Of a stretch of DNA of 64,000 bases, positions 46,571-58,037 are shown one piece after another. This DNA comes from Telopea speciosissima (lineage: Eukaryota > Streptophyta > Magnoliopsida > Proteales > Proteaceae). A program made the translations under genes and the position numbers. The stretch's first letter is position 1. Each line of letters begins with the position of its first letter. The stretch is from positions 8,068,862 through 8,132,861 of the forward strand of contig NC_057918.1 of the NCBI RefSeq assembly GCF_018873765.1, in the 5' to 3' direction. The notes beneath the pieces are model-generated. The model did no database searches. It was given only the letters and a program-made list of their open reading frames with translations, and was not told the DNA's origin.

Positions 46571-46746
46571 GATTCAAATCCTCACCTACCGAGCTGCCTG
46601 TAGGACTTTGCTGACCAGACATGATGAGGCATACAATGACTGTCTTACCCCCACTTGAGCAGAGATAAGACGATTATTGCACATCTCACCGTGTCTAGAC
46701 AGCACGGTCGTACTAGGCAGCTCTGTACTTGAGGATCCAAATTGGT
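46571..46746. mobile_element. Fold-back element, family B (diverged)
   Basis: The left arm AAATCCTCACCTACCGAGCT pairs imperfectly with the right arm AGCTCTGTACTTGAGGATCC. The inner GACTGTCTTACCCCCACTTG pairs with AGATAAGACGATTATTGC-type sequence. It is more diverged than the copies at 8457 and 22127. Confidence 0.65.
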
Positions 46747-46912
46747 AAATCTCTGAGTCTCTAAATCCTCGAGCATCGTGTTGCATAATGACCACAAGTC
46801 TTGGATTGAATGGGTGGATCTCTCCACTTGAACAAGTCTTTTCTTTGGCTGAGATCCAGCCACGTGGATAAATCTTTCTTTCTTTGAATGGCACAGATCT
46901 CCCCTTCCCTTC

Positions 46913-46923
46913 TTCTATAAAAC
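46913..46923 (+). promoter_or_regulatory. Probable TATA box of the bHLH gene
   Basis: TCTATAAAACC lies about 155 bp before the bHLH start codon. It is followed by a CT-rich leader with TTCTTCTTCTTCTTC near 46979-46997. Confidence 0.55.
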
Positions 46924-47076
46924 CCAAACCATCCTCCTCTCCTCTTCCTCACCCCTCTCCATTTCTCTAATCTTTAATTTCTTCTTCTTCTTCTTCAGTT
47001 TTGGGTCTTCAGCTCTGGGTAATTCTTTTTGTTCCTTTAAAACTAAAAGAAAACATTAAAATAAGAGTCCAAAGAG

Positions 47077-47827
47077 ATGAAGAGTTGCAGAGTTTCATTA
47101 TCGAAACTGGATCGAAAGACAATTGAAAGAAACAGAAGAATGCAAATGAAAGGCCTTTGCTTCAAACTTGCTTCTCTCATCCCTCGCCACTACAACTCTT
47201 CTAAGGTCTCTTATATCTCTCTCTCTCTCTGTTTCTAATTATAATAATTTTATTTCACTTCCAAAGCTTTCTAATATGAAATCTTTTCAATGTTTTAATT
47301 TTCAGGAAATATCATCACAGCAAGATCGATTAGACCATGCCACGAGCTATATAAAGGAATTGCAACAAAGAGTGGAAGAATTGAAAAGAAAGAAGCAATA
47401 CTTAGCCATGGATATGAATGGAACCAATAATGACTCCAAAGAAGATAAAATGATAACTGGTTCCAATTTACCAGTAATTGAATTGAGGGACTTTGGTCAT
47501 AGCTTGGAGGTCACTTTGATTAGTGGGTTAAATACAAATTTCATGTTTTATGAAGTTATTAGTGTTCTTGGAGAAGAAGGAGCAGAAATTGTTAATGCAA
47601 GCTTCTCTGTGGTGGGTGATAAGATTTTCCACACTTTCCATTCTCAGGTAATTAATTAATCTTAATTCAACTTAATTTGTACTAAGATTGATGGTTAATT
47701 TCAAGCTTAATTAATTAATCAATTAATTAACACTGTAATGGGTTCTTTTTTGAAGGCTGCTAGCTCAAGAGTAGGAGTAGAGACTTCAAGGTTATATCAG
47801 CGATTGAAGGAGTTGGTTCATTATTAG
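47077..47827 (+). CDS. bHLH162-like transcription factor
   Basis: A nuclear DNA-binding protein of 180 aa in three exons: 47077-47205, 47306-47647 and 47756-47827 (TAG). Introns are GT-AG, phase 0, and short (100 and 108 bp). The bHLH domain is at the N terminus: basic region KTIERNRRMQMK and helix 1 GLCFKLASLIP in exon 1, then the loop and helix 2 QDRLDHATSYIKELQQRVEE at the start of exon 2. The Glu and Arg that read E-boxes (E and R of ERNRR) are present, while the usual His four residues before the Glu is Arg. The C-terminal half (IELRDFGHSLEVTLISGL and AEIVNASFSVVGDKIFHTFH) is ACT-like, as in plant relatives of this group. The start is preceded by a TATA-like box. Length fits the family. 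The target genes are unknown. Confidence 0.92.
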
Positions 47828-48660
47828 TTCTTTTGCAGGAGAGATTCTAGTTTAATTTGATCTTCACTTGGGATGATTCTAGTGATTGTAAAGAATTTCT
47901 TTCTCTTTCAATTCTCTCTTTGCAAGATTGTAATACTGTTTTGGAGGATCAGAATAGAGTGGTTTACAAGCAATCAAAGTTTGTATTTTGTTAACCGTAC
48001 ATGCTTTATTGCTTTTATGATAACAATAATTAAGCAAAAGAAAGAAGAAGAAAATTCTAAGTAGTTCTCCTCAAAATGACAAATTAAATCGATTTGTATG
48101 AAACTGTTATGATCCCATCTCGGTCATATATATGGGGATTGATCTCACATTGGTTATGAAAGTGATTTGACATGGGTTGATATGGTTTAAACTTGCAATT
48201 TATGAGGTTGAGTTACCCCAAGTTCGTATCAGTGATATCGGAACAACCAATCTTTGGTCCCAACCCTCACACATAAGAAGCGAACTTGTGTCAATCAATA
48301 ATATAAGCACACATTCATTTAACATGAATTGATAAGCTTGGGATCTACCAATCCACAAAATAAGTTTTTCTATTTGTCATGTATATTGTATAACAAAATA
48401 TGAAACCAAAACTAACAACGTTAAGAAAATTCAGCAAATTAGAAAAACACAAAGGTGGAGAAGCGACGTGAAACCAATTTTGACGAAAAGAAAAAGATAA
48501 GATTTATATTCATGATTGTGTAATCTATCTAAAACTCTTGCCATATATGCTTGTGGACTTGTAGTTTTATTTTTTAAATGTAATTTTTTAAATTTTTTTT
48601 TTTTTTTTCAAATTAAAGGGATTAATTAAGTTATAACACAAAATTAAATTTAGGGAAAAA
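47828..48660. other. 3' flank of the bHLH gene, no gene
   Basis: A probable 3' UTR to about 48030, then AT-rich sequence with no protein-like frame. Confidence 0.4.
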
Positions 48661-48850
48661 GGAGACTGTCTTGGAGTGTGGTTCCAGTGCCCAGACCCAG
48701 ACCCAAACCCAGACCTTTGCGAAATGATCAACCCTCACCCATGAAAGGCGAAAATCTAGCTTATGTTGATGCCTCTACGTTCACTCCCATTGGCCCTTGC
48801 GCTGGCGCAGAGGGTATGCTTTCGAACAAAAAATTTCCCTTTATTTTTTT
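48661..48850. mobile_element. Short element of family D
   Basis: It contains GGTTCCAGTGCCCAGACCCA, the degenerate core GAAATGATCAACCCTCACCC, ATGAAAGGCGAAAATC and CACTCCCATTGGCCCTTGCG. A hexamer-like CAGACC/CAAACC repeat is present at its left. Confidence 0.5.
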
Positions 48851-49113
48851 AGTCTTTCATTTTGACTGATACCACTTGTCTCATATGCTATTTTACCAAA
48901 AATTTGACTGTTAATTTAAATGTCAAATTGAGAATGCTAACTTAAGAATGTACTTTAAAATATTCCTAACTTATGAGGGTGGTGATATTTTTACTTATTA
49001 ATTGAATACAAACAAGAGGTAATATGAACTAGTTCCGCGATTTGAGAATAAAAATGATAGTGGATTGCATATCTCATGTGAATGAAATTAATATCTTATT
49101 GTAATATTATTGA

Positions 49114-49272
49114 ATGTGGGAGTGTTCTCTGTGTGGAACATAGGGCCCACGTCTCGTGTTGCAGCCAATGAGAGCATGTGCATTGGCACATTGGGAGGCG
49201 AAATTTCCACCATTCATAGGGGGGGCGCTGGTCATTTCTTGTATCCCACGTAGAGAACATTTCTCCTTTTTG
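49114..49272. mobile_element. Short element of family D, inverted
   Basis: Outer ends GTGTTCTCTGTGTGGAACAT and ACGTAGAGAACATTTCTCC are near inverted repeats. The interior reads, on the minus strand, AAATGACCAGCGCCCCCCCT and ATGAATGGTGGAAATTTCGC, the same block order as the other D copies. Confidence 0.55.
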
Positions 49273-49667
49273 AATAAAATTTTTTATTATTATTTTGGAT
49301 TGCTTGGAACCATTTAGGAACCGGAATTGGCCCACCCATGTTAATGGTCCTGAATCTTAGGTTTAGAACCGATTAGCTTATTGGTCCGATTCTGGTTTTG
49401 ACCCTAAGGCCCAAAACCATTAAGAAACTAGACCAATTGACACCCCTATTATAATAAAAAAAAAGTTTGACACCCTATTGATTTGATTTCACGACCCTTT
49501 CCTTTATTTCCACTACCACCGGATGGAGCTTAAGTAGCTACTTACTAATAGTGTCTTTCCACAACATTATATAATTAAAATATAAAACGGTTAAAATTTA
49601 AAAATTATCAACTAATTTAGGTTGAGCAAAACCATGTCTCTTACCAACAACACAGTTGAATTTAGCT
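49273..49667. other. Intergenic, no gene
   Basis: It holds a degenerate GGTGTCAA-type block (CCAATTGACACCCCTATT near 49435-49452, inverted orientation) and AT-rich DNA. Confidence 0.4.
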
Positions 49668-49755
49668 CGTCTCCAGGGAGCCCAGTATACTCAGGGTGCA
49701 TCCAGCCATTACGCTGTGCCACACACATCCCAAAGCGTGCACCAAAATGTGTTCT
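49668..49755. repeat. Single arm of a family A fold-back element
   Basis: AGCTCGTCTCCAGGGAG, then CAGGGTGCATCCAGC and GCTGTGCCACACACATCC match one arm of 17730-17879. The opposite arm is missing, so the copy is broken or was half deleted. Confidence 0.6.
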
Positions 49756-50233
49756 GCTGGTCAATGTTTCCATGTAGATGTACCCTACCCATCATGTCCC
49801 ATTCTTAGAACATGATTGTCACCTTTAGGCAAAGGACGGATGAAAACTTCCATCAATGGGTCATACTCAAGCAACTTTATTTGAAATTTTATGTACGAAA
49901 CTTTACCAATGAGCCATGTTCAGCAGAAATTTTGGAAGTTTTTTCAATATTGTGTTTTGTTTTTAGTTGCAGAAATAGGGTACCTCATTTTGACTTGGTT
50001 TCTTCAATTTTTGTTCGGTTTCACTTATTTCCTACATGGTTGATAAATGCTTTTTCAGCATTAATGTAATGGTTTTCTTTGATTTGGTGATCTATCTATT
50101 GTTTCTATTTTCTGTCGATCACAAGATGGAAATGAAATAGACTAAAACTAATTTTTCAAAATTTTTCAAGTGACCAACTTAAAAACCAGCAGTGAAGAGA
50201 TATATAGTTCATAGTTAAAATCAGAGTAGAGAC

Positions 50234-50355
50234 TAAAGCTATGTTTGGCATGCATTCTAGGTCGGTCGATTTCGCATTCTCGGGCAATTAAAACAACTAT
50301 TTTTATCATTTGAGAATGCAAAATTGACTTAGAATGCATACCAAACGTTGCCTTA
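50234..50355. mobile_element. Short MITE related to 9025-9133
   Basis: The left end ATGTTTGGCATGCATTCTAG and the right end AGAATGCATACCAAACGTTG are inverted repeats. The inner CGCATTCTCGGGCAAT and TTGAGAATGCAAAATTGAC also match the copy at 9025. Confidence 0.65.
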
Positions 50356-50411
50356 CTGTTTAACTAGGTTAAACATGAGCATCTGATTAACATTTCCAAA
50401 TTTTAGTTAAA

Positions 50412-50712
50412 TTTGGCAGTACATGAGTTAGTCCATGTAATAGAGGACCCCATATACATCTCAATGGCCAAATTCTAATACCAAGTAAGCAAGGAAAACT
50501 CCTCAAACTTTGATTTACAAAAATACCATCAAATGGTGCTGAATATAATATACCAAGTGACATCTTTCGTAATTTTAGTGACTTCCTCTACTCATTTTAA
50601 ACTGAAATTTGACCAATGAAATATTTGTCTACTCGTCTATCACATGGATCAACCCATATACTGTCATGTGGTAAATAGTGAAGCGTTATATTTCACTAGG
50701 CATAGTGACAGA
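50412..50712 (+). mobile_element. Left-truncated MITE of the ACTATGCCTAGTG family
   Basis: It shares CATCTCAATGGCCAAATTCT, TACCATCAAATGG, ATCACATGGATCAACCCATA and the end TTCACTAGGCATAGTGAC with the copy at 44064-44543. Confidence 0.6.
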
Positions 50713-50996
50713 CTGATAGGGAAGAAAACCCTTAAAACTATGATTCAACAAATTCACTTGAAATTTGAAAAGCCATCCATTCTAAACACCATTTTGAATA
50801 TTCAAAGATATACAAAAAATGGTCTTATGTTGGCACATGCAACAGAAGACCAATAATTAGAAGGATCAAATTTTCTGTTTGTCCCCCCCAAAAAAGGAGG
50901 GAGAATCCCTGCACTCATGGGTTCTAACGCTTGAATGTAATTTATAGAAAATTAGTAAGAAATATATTTCGAGTCTTCCTTAATAAGAATAAGGGG

Positions 50997-51128
50997 CGCT
51001 GTTCTCTGTGCCGCAGCACAGTCTACGCTCAGGCACATTGGGTGGGCGCAATGGCCACTCTGCCCCCTGCATAGGCTTCCCATGTGCCTGGGCACAGGCT
51101 GCGCTGCAATACAGAGAACATTCTCCCT
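50997..51128. mobile_element. Fold-back element, family C
   Basis: The left arm GCTGTTCTCTGTGCCGCAGC pairs with the right arm GCTGCAATACAGAGAACATT. CTCAGGCACATTGGG pairs with CCCATGTGCCTGGG. The core GGCGCAATGGCCACTCTGCC lies at the loop side. Confidence 0.75.
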
Positions 51129-51545
51129 AAGAATAATGATGAAATCATAGTGATGGAAGAAGAAAACTTTCTTGATAATCAGAACGTGAAAAATGTTTAA
51201 CTACCAAAGTATATTTGTGTTGACTGGAAAGCTTGAAATATTAACCTTAAAGCAAATATAACAATAACTTGAACCACTTTGTAACGGTTTGTGTGTACGT
51301 TATCTATGACTTAAAGAACTGAAAATGACTTGAGAAGGAAGGTGGGGCCTTCATATGTAACCTCAAAAACCGTAGGGGCTTGAGGGTCAAAGAATTATTG
51401 ATGGGTGGGAAAAACTTGGATGTTGCATCTATGTGGCAATAATTTGTCATGTGTCTCATATCTTGGGATCATCAGGACCCACTCTATTCACTAGACCCTT
51501 TCTCATGGAATATTTTTTTTTTTCTATATGGATTGGGTTTTCTTT

Positions 51546-51830
51546 TCCGTCACTATGCCTAGTGAAGTTTAACACTGTGTTATTTGTCACATGATGGTGT
51601 GCGAGGTAGTCTATGTGATAGAGGATCGAGAAAGAATATTCCATGTGATTGTTATTGGTACAATTTTAACTTAAAATGAGTAGAGGGAGTAGCTAAAATA
51701 ACTAAATATGTCATTTTGTATTCTATACATCTCCATTTGATGGCATTTTAACAATTTTATTAAAACTTTTATGAATCAAAGTTTGATCAACTATCCTTGA
51801 GCAACTATCCTTGCTTACTTTGGATTATAA
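51546..51830 (-). mobile_element. Inverted MITE of the ACTATGCCTAGTG family
   Basis: It starts CCGTCACTATGCCTAGTGAA. The rest, including ATCTCCATTTGATGGCATTT and AAAACTTTTATGAATCAAAG, is the reverse complement of the copies at 44064 and 50412. Confidence 0.55.
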
Positions 51831-52253
51831 TTGTTTTTATTTTTGATATTACACATAACTCCCACCTTATTTGTGCCATGTGGACGAATGAGGTAGCAAT
51901 TTTAAACTCAAATTAAATGGTACACCCGAACATGTACATTGTTTGTAGTTTTAAAGATTTTAATAACTTTTTTATTTTTTTTTTTTGACACTTGATAAAC
52001 TTTGGTTTACACTGAAATTTGACAAATGAAACGGTGAGAACTTTGGGTCTATATCAACAAAAATTGGTCCTATCAAAGGCTGTTATGTGGGCCACCTAGA
52101 AACAAATTGCAAGTGAACCCCTATGGAAAAACTCACTTCCAATTTTCCCTTCCAATTAACTAAATTGATTAACGTACATGGAGATGCAATACATGGTATT
52201 TGATGAAAAAGGCAAAGAATGCTACCAGACTGCATAGCATATGCTAGTGTCTC
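51831..52253. other. Intergenic, no gene
   Basis: AT-rich sequence before the long solo LTR; no protein-like frame. Confidence 0.35.
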
Positions 52254-52258
52254 CCTAT

Positions 52259-55149
52259 TGTAGGCGCAGCGGACGGAGGATCGCAGGACGTGCTCCCAGG
52301 GGAAAGAAAGAGAATGAGAAAATAGAAATCGCCACATAGATTTAGGGTCTAGGACCCATGAATGGCGCCCCTCCTTCGCAGAAGGGGTGCTAATTTAACT
52401 CCAATGACTCAATGGATGGTCTGCCCCAGATCTCTGGGTAAGTGTCAAGTTACGGGCTGGGAAGGTGTTAGGCACCCAGCAACCGCCCGGCCGACGACCG
52501 GTCTTCCTAGACTAAACTCTGTTGTGTACTGTTGTTTTATACATATTATGTACCTAATTAAATTAATTTTTTTTTTTGAAGATTTTTGATTATCTTAATT
52601 GAAATTTATGAACCTAACTAGGCTAATTAAGATTAATGTTTTAATCTTGATTATTATCACTAGGCTAGATGGTTATGTACATTATGCATCCTAGTTAAGC
52701 TAATTAATGAATTTTACCTAAATTAGAAAGCCTAACTCTATGGTCTAAAACATGGTTGACTGTAAAAAAGAAAACCAAGTCTAATTATATCATGGAGAAG
52801 GACAATTATATTGATAAGCAAAACAGCTTATAGGCCAAAATAGTCAAAATTACAAAAATACCACTAAATGGCCAAAATATGTACAAAGGCATGAAATCAT
52901 ATTTAAATGCTGTAAATAAGCAAAACATGATTAAATAACATTAACATCATGCATTTGGATCATCAAGAGCACATGAAATGGCAAGAAAATGTGGGGTGAT
53001 AAAATTATCAAAATGCCCCTATTATGGCAAACATGTAGAAAATGCATGATAATTCATGAAAATGCTGAATTATGCTTAAAACATGTTTATTAAATGTTAA
53101 AACATGCGACAAAAGTAACAGGAGCCTTTTCGGGGTCCTAAGCAAGGTTTGGTCACAAAATGACCAAAATGCCCGTAAGGGCAAAATGGCAAAAGTGTCA
53201 AAAGACACTTAGAATCATTGTAGGCATCGAAAGTGATGTTAAACATCCTAAAATGACTGACCACACCAAATGATATTTTCAGAATGATAGCCTAGGCCCA
53301 CGTTTGATAAATGACCAAAATGCCCCTAGATGGCGCAAATGACTTTGTATGCATATCTATCAAGCATGATGGTCACGTATGCATATGAAAACATCCTAAA
53401 CCATTCTAAAACAGCATGTCATGCATAAAAACATTTTTTTCAATTTTTCCAGAATTTTTCATTATAATTAAAAAAAATGACATTTATACCCCTAAATGAG
53501 GTGGGAAATGTATAAAAACTATCAAACATGCATGTCAGTGGATAATGATTCCATAAAATCAAGCATGATGAAATATGCATTCCATAATTTTTTTGTGAAT
53601 TTTTATACATTTATATTATTTTAAATATTTTCTAAAATGCTAAAAAAGAAGAGAAAACAAAGAAAAATACAAAATCCCCATCACAGATCCGAATTGGATC
53701 AAACCAGAGCCCATTCCCACTAATCAAAACATGATCTTTAACATGGTCATAACACTTTTGTCCAAATACCCACCCACATGTTCAGATTTTACATAATCCA
53801 AAATCCTTTATAGGGGCAAGAATGTCACACAAAAAATGATTTGGAGCTTGAGAAAATTAATGAATAGTGACAAGCATCATCCCTAAAAATTTCATATTTT
53901 TATCACTCTTGAATTATTTTTAACATTTTTATAACTGAAAAACAACCTTTGTTGTAAAGAAAATCAAAACAAATACTTAGAAATAAGTAAAAAATATGGA
54001 AAAATACCTTTGAAGCGTGGAAGTGTCTGGTCTCAGCTTGAGTAACCTTTTTTTGACCGTAAGTATCGTCGAAAACCTCCAAAAGCCGCTCCAAGTGTGT
54101 TTGCTCCGAATGGCAAGAGTGGTGAAGAAAGGGTATTTACGGAATTTTATATCAGTAATGGAGCATAACCTATGAATAAGAAAACCATGAATGGAAAGAG
54201 GGGATCAAGGACTACGTGAAGGTAATTTTTCAATAATTTTCTTCCGTCCCTAACCTCTCTAAAACACCTCCTATTTATAGGAAAAAAAGTGTTCGAGGAA
54301 AGGTCTCAAAGACCCTTGGTGCATTAATGGCTAGGATAATGAGTGATGGGCTGGCTTGCGTGTGGCCAGGGTTGCTGCGCAGCCTGGGCTTGCGTGTGCC
54401 TAAGCTTGTTGTGCAGCCTGGGCTTGCGTGTGCCTAGGCCTGCTGGGCAGGTGGGCATGGGTGATGGGCCTTGTGTGGCTCAACCTAAATGGTGGGGCTT
54501 TGTCCCCTGCCGACAGTTCAGGTGGGTCGGGTCAGGCCGGGTTGATCCGGTCGGGTCAATCCGGTCTGACTCGGGTCGGTCAACTTTTTATTTTATTTTT
54601 CTCTCTTTTTTAAAGATTCTATTTTAAAGGCCCACATTCAAATATTGATATCTTTCAATCCGTGTGGTCGATTTTGACGCGCCACATATTGCCACGAAAG
54701 TCTCAATCCGTACTTTTCATCTATGTGATAGATATGGTCGGATTTTGCCTAAAAATGGCATACATATCGAGAAAAGTACATAAATGGTGTTTCACACCAA
54801 TCAAGGTCCAAATGATACCAAAACTACATGAAATTTTACGTGTAAGCACAATATAAAGTTATCCAAATGATTTCAGGTCACATCGGGTGGCTCGGGTACC
54901 AAGAACCATACCAAGGGCAAAACGGTTATTTTCATGAAAGGTGTTGGATTTGGGTGAAACTTCAAATATGAACTTAAAATGGTTAAATACGGCTATGTTA
55001 AGGGTTTAGGCTCTATTTGGGACAGTTTGGTTACAAAAAGTGGGGTAGGGGTAATTTGATAATTCTTGCCATTCAGTCACCACACGAGTTACGTCCTTAA
55101 TCATCATTGCCAAGACATACTTCCAAGGTGTCAAAATGTGGTGTCTACA
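52259..55149 (-). mobile_element. Long solo LTR, 2.9 kb
   Basis: On the minus strand it starts TGTAGACACCACATTTTGAC and ends CCGCTGCGCCTACA, so it has TG...CA ends. It is flanked by a perfect 5 bp duplication CCTAT (52254-52258 and 55150-55154). The TGTAGACACC start and multi-kilobase length are typical of large plant gypsy (Del/Tekay-like) LTRs; that class assignment is inferred. The interior is rich in ACCAAAATGCCC-type repeats and has no pol domains. A short tandem repeat is at 54340-54460. Confidence 0.85.
54340..54460. repeat. GC-rich minisatellite inside the solo LTR
   Basis: The phrase GGCTTGCGTGTG occurs three times, each followed by a CCTAGG/CCTAAG-like segment and (in two units) GCAGCCTGG, with a period of about 40 bp. 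It creates spurious frames. Confidence 0.7.
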
Positions 55150-55154
55150 CCTAT

Positions 55155-56505
55155 ATCTATCTCTCTTCTCCACAGTTGGGGGCAGATATGTCATTTCATA
55201 TGAAAGAGAAGAGAGATAGACACATGGAGGCACTAGCGTACGTTACATAGTTGGACATGGAACTCAATCCATTGATTAAATTAGACTATAAAATTTGACA
55301 CATAACTAATTTATTTCGGCAATGTTTGATTGCCAAGAAAATATTTAAAAATTTGAATTTAAGGTGAGAGATAGACATGAATTAAGAACTTTGATGAACT
55401 TATATATGCAAGCCATGAGAATTGGGTTTTCCCCATGGTGGGGGACCCTATGGATAATTTTTTCCCCAAACAATAAATTACATTTTAAAAAGAGAAAAGA
55501 ATCACCTAATGAGAGCTATCTTCATAGATTTCTTCCTTTATTACATGATCATCATCATCAATGTTCTTGAGTTACCTCTTTGATGGCTAATGGATGAAAG
55601 ACGTGGGGGTGACACCATTTGGAGATTCCATTTATTGCAACAAAATTTCAAGTATATATCACAAACATATCTCGTGAGCCACTTTTCGATATCGGCACGT
55701 TGGGGGTAGAAAGGTAATTTCATATTAATTGGTCCGTGCCCCTATCGTGAAGAAAGTACTTTGTGCCCCCTTCGCCAACTATTTATATGACGAGCTCATC
55801 CTCAACGCCTATAAAGTTTGAAGGTTGTTGACATATCGATTGGACACGTTTGTCATTGTTGGAAAAGTACCGGCATATTTCAATTTCTGTCCTTACGGCT
55901 TCAGCTCCCATTGATTCAAAGCGAATCACCGAAAATACGAACGTTGCTCCAACGTTCCAAAATCCAAAATTTAAAACCCAGCTCCTCAAATGAAACTTAA
56001 TTTTTCACAGAAATGAAAAATAAAGTTTCGAAGCAGTTCCTGGAATCGTCCGTGATGGGTTTTGTTCTTCCTTCAAAGCCCAACGTTCTGATCTCCTCGA
56101 TGTTCTTGGGAAGACAACTGGAAAAGCTCAGTTTCTTCGAGCATATCTGATGAATTCTTTTGCTGTGTTCTTCTTTAACCGCAAACATCTAGTTTGTTGG
56201 TTTTATTCGGATTGAAAATCAAGAATCGAATATGTTATGAGGTAAATTTGTTACTTTTCTATCACTTAGGATTAGTGCTTTCTTCCATGTTAAACTTCCA
56301 CTCCTTTCTGGGTTTCTATAGGTTCTTTTGATTCCACTCAAAACAAGCCAATTTTTAACTCAATAATTTTCCTCCGCGTTGTTTGTTGCGATTCTTGTTG
56401 AATGTGGATCAACACCCAGTCCCAAACCGAATCGTTATTCCCTTGATCCTTCTTCTTTGTCCAAAAAAGATAGTTATTTTCACTCTGTGTCAACCCTCGT
56501 AAATT
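55155..56505. other. Intergenic and upstream region of the DUF936 fragment
   Basis: No protein-like frame on either strand. The part from about 55950 to 56505 may hold the promoter and leader of the DUF936 gene, with a possible leader intron. No decisive signal was seen. Confidence 0.35.
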
Positions 56506-56934
56506 ATGGCAGTATTGGCTCCTGGAATTCTATTGAAGTTCCTCCATGGAATGCAAACAGGGGTTAAACCTACAGGTGAGCACAGGAGCTCACTTCTGCA
56601 GGTGACAGATATCGTACCAGCAGATCTCTACGAGAAGAGTCTCTGGCCTAAACACGGTTTCCACATAAAGGTTTCTGATTCTTCACATTCAATCTATGTC
56701 AGCCTGCCTTTCGAAGAAGATGATCTAGTCCTCAGCAACACGATGCAGCTCGGTCAGTTCATCTACGTGGACAGATTGGAGCCAGGGTCCCCTGTTCCAA
56801 TCATCAAAGGCACAAAGCCTCTTCCTGGTCGACACCCTCTGGTGGGCACACCTGAACCGATAAAGAGTCTCAGAGATGAAGGGGACAAAATTGAACAGAG
56901 AACCTTTAATTCATTTCTCCTTCATTCCCATTGA
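56506..56934 (+). pseudogene. DUF936 protein, N-terminal fragment
   Basis: The first about 135 residues are a clear DUF936 N terminus, a plant-specific family of unknown biochemical role. It starts [20 protein letters not shown], then [59 protein letters not shown] and [13 protein letters not shown]. Full-length family members are usually several hundred residues, and the rest is absent. After EQRTFN the frame enters the duplicated segment starting at about 56910 and ends at a TGA (56932-56934) that lies within that segment. I infer that a breakpoint truncated the gene. The ATG context and open frame could still allow a 142 aa protein. The alternative is that an intron donor at the end of the homologous part leads to exons beyond the window. 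Confidence 0.8.
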
Positions 56935-57291
56935 TCAGATGAACTCCATTCTTAATTTCATTTGGAATTTTGATTTCTTGGTTGTTTGAGGACATAGTAA
57001 AGAAGTTTATCTGAATGGTAATTTGGAAATTTGTAAAGTGAGTTTAGTAGAAATAGAAATTATCCCTCCAGATCTTTCTAAGCATCACTATGCCTAGTGT
57101 GAAGTATCTCTTCATTATGTGCCATTTGGTAGTACATGGATTAGTCCATGTGATAGAGCACCCCATGTACATCTCAATGGCTAAATTTTAATCCAAAATA
57201 AGTCGAAATTATCAAAATGTCATCAAATGGAGATGAATATAAAATACAAAATGACATCTTTTGTAATTTTGGCTATATTCTCCACTCATTT

Positions 57292-57991
57292 TGTTGGGAT
57301 TAATCAAACCCACTTGTTTAGTGTGTATTGAGAAATACAATAATCCAATAGAAAAATTACCAAGCAAATATAACCAAGCACATAACAGAAATAAAATTGC
57401 AAGAAAGCAATCACACAATCAACACCAAGAATTTTACGTAGAAAAACCCTCCAGTGTAGAAGGAAAAAACCACGGGGCAAATATTGCACCAATCTACTAT
57501 GGGAAAAATAGGAGTACAATGGTTCTCTCAAGTTTTTACCCAAACTTGAGATGTACAAACAATTGGAGACAATACAATAGGGATTACCTCACAAGAAGCC
57601 AAACCAAGTTCTCACCCCAAACACCACCTCTCACAAAATCTCTTTGCTTTGAAGAGGTCTCCAAGTTGTAGTAGAAACACCAAGGCTTCAAAACCAATCG
57701 CAAGTTCCCTGCTCCTTTCCTTCTCCTCCTTCTTTTCTCTCTTTTTCTCTCTTCCCTTTCTCTGGTTTTTCCTTTCTGTGGTTCGTTCTTCTCTGGAGAA
57801 CTCACCGCCAAGAACCAAAGCCGAAAGAAGGAAAGAAAAAAAAAATTAATAAAAAACAAAACAAAGCCAAAATTGGCTTTCCCAAAAAACTCCACCGCCT
57901 TAACCCCTTGACGGTTTAAGTGTTGGGCACATGGGTCTTGGGCTGGACAAAATAGGTTTGGGCCCTACCCAACACTTGGGCCCCACCAACA
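57292..57991 (-). repeat. Copia 3' LTR
   Basis: On the plus strand it runs TGTTGGGATTAATC to CCCCACCAACA. It is 700 bp, equal in length to the 5' LTR. On its outer side lies the CATTT target duplication (57287-57291). Confidence 0.95.
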
Positions 57992-58005
57992 ATCTCCCCC
58001 TCCAG
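57992..58005 (-). other. Polypurine tract of the copia element
   Basis: On the minus strand, TGGAGGGGGAGAT abuts the 3' LTR. This is the standard priming site for plus-strand synthesis. Confidence 0.85.
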
Positions 58006-58037
58006 CCCATAAGGAAGGAGATCCACCACGCAACTCC

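Noticed and set aside
57584-57895. 103-codon frame repeated at 62403-62714
   Set aside because: Both lie inside the two LTRs of the copia element, so the repetition reflects LTR identity rather than a conserved gene.
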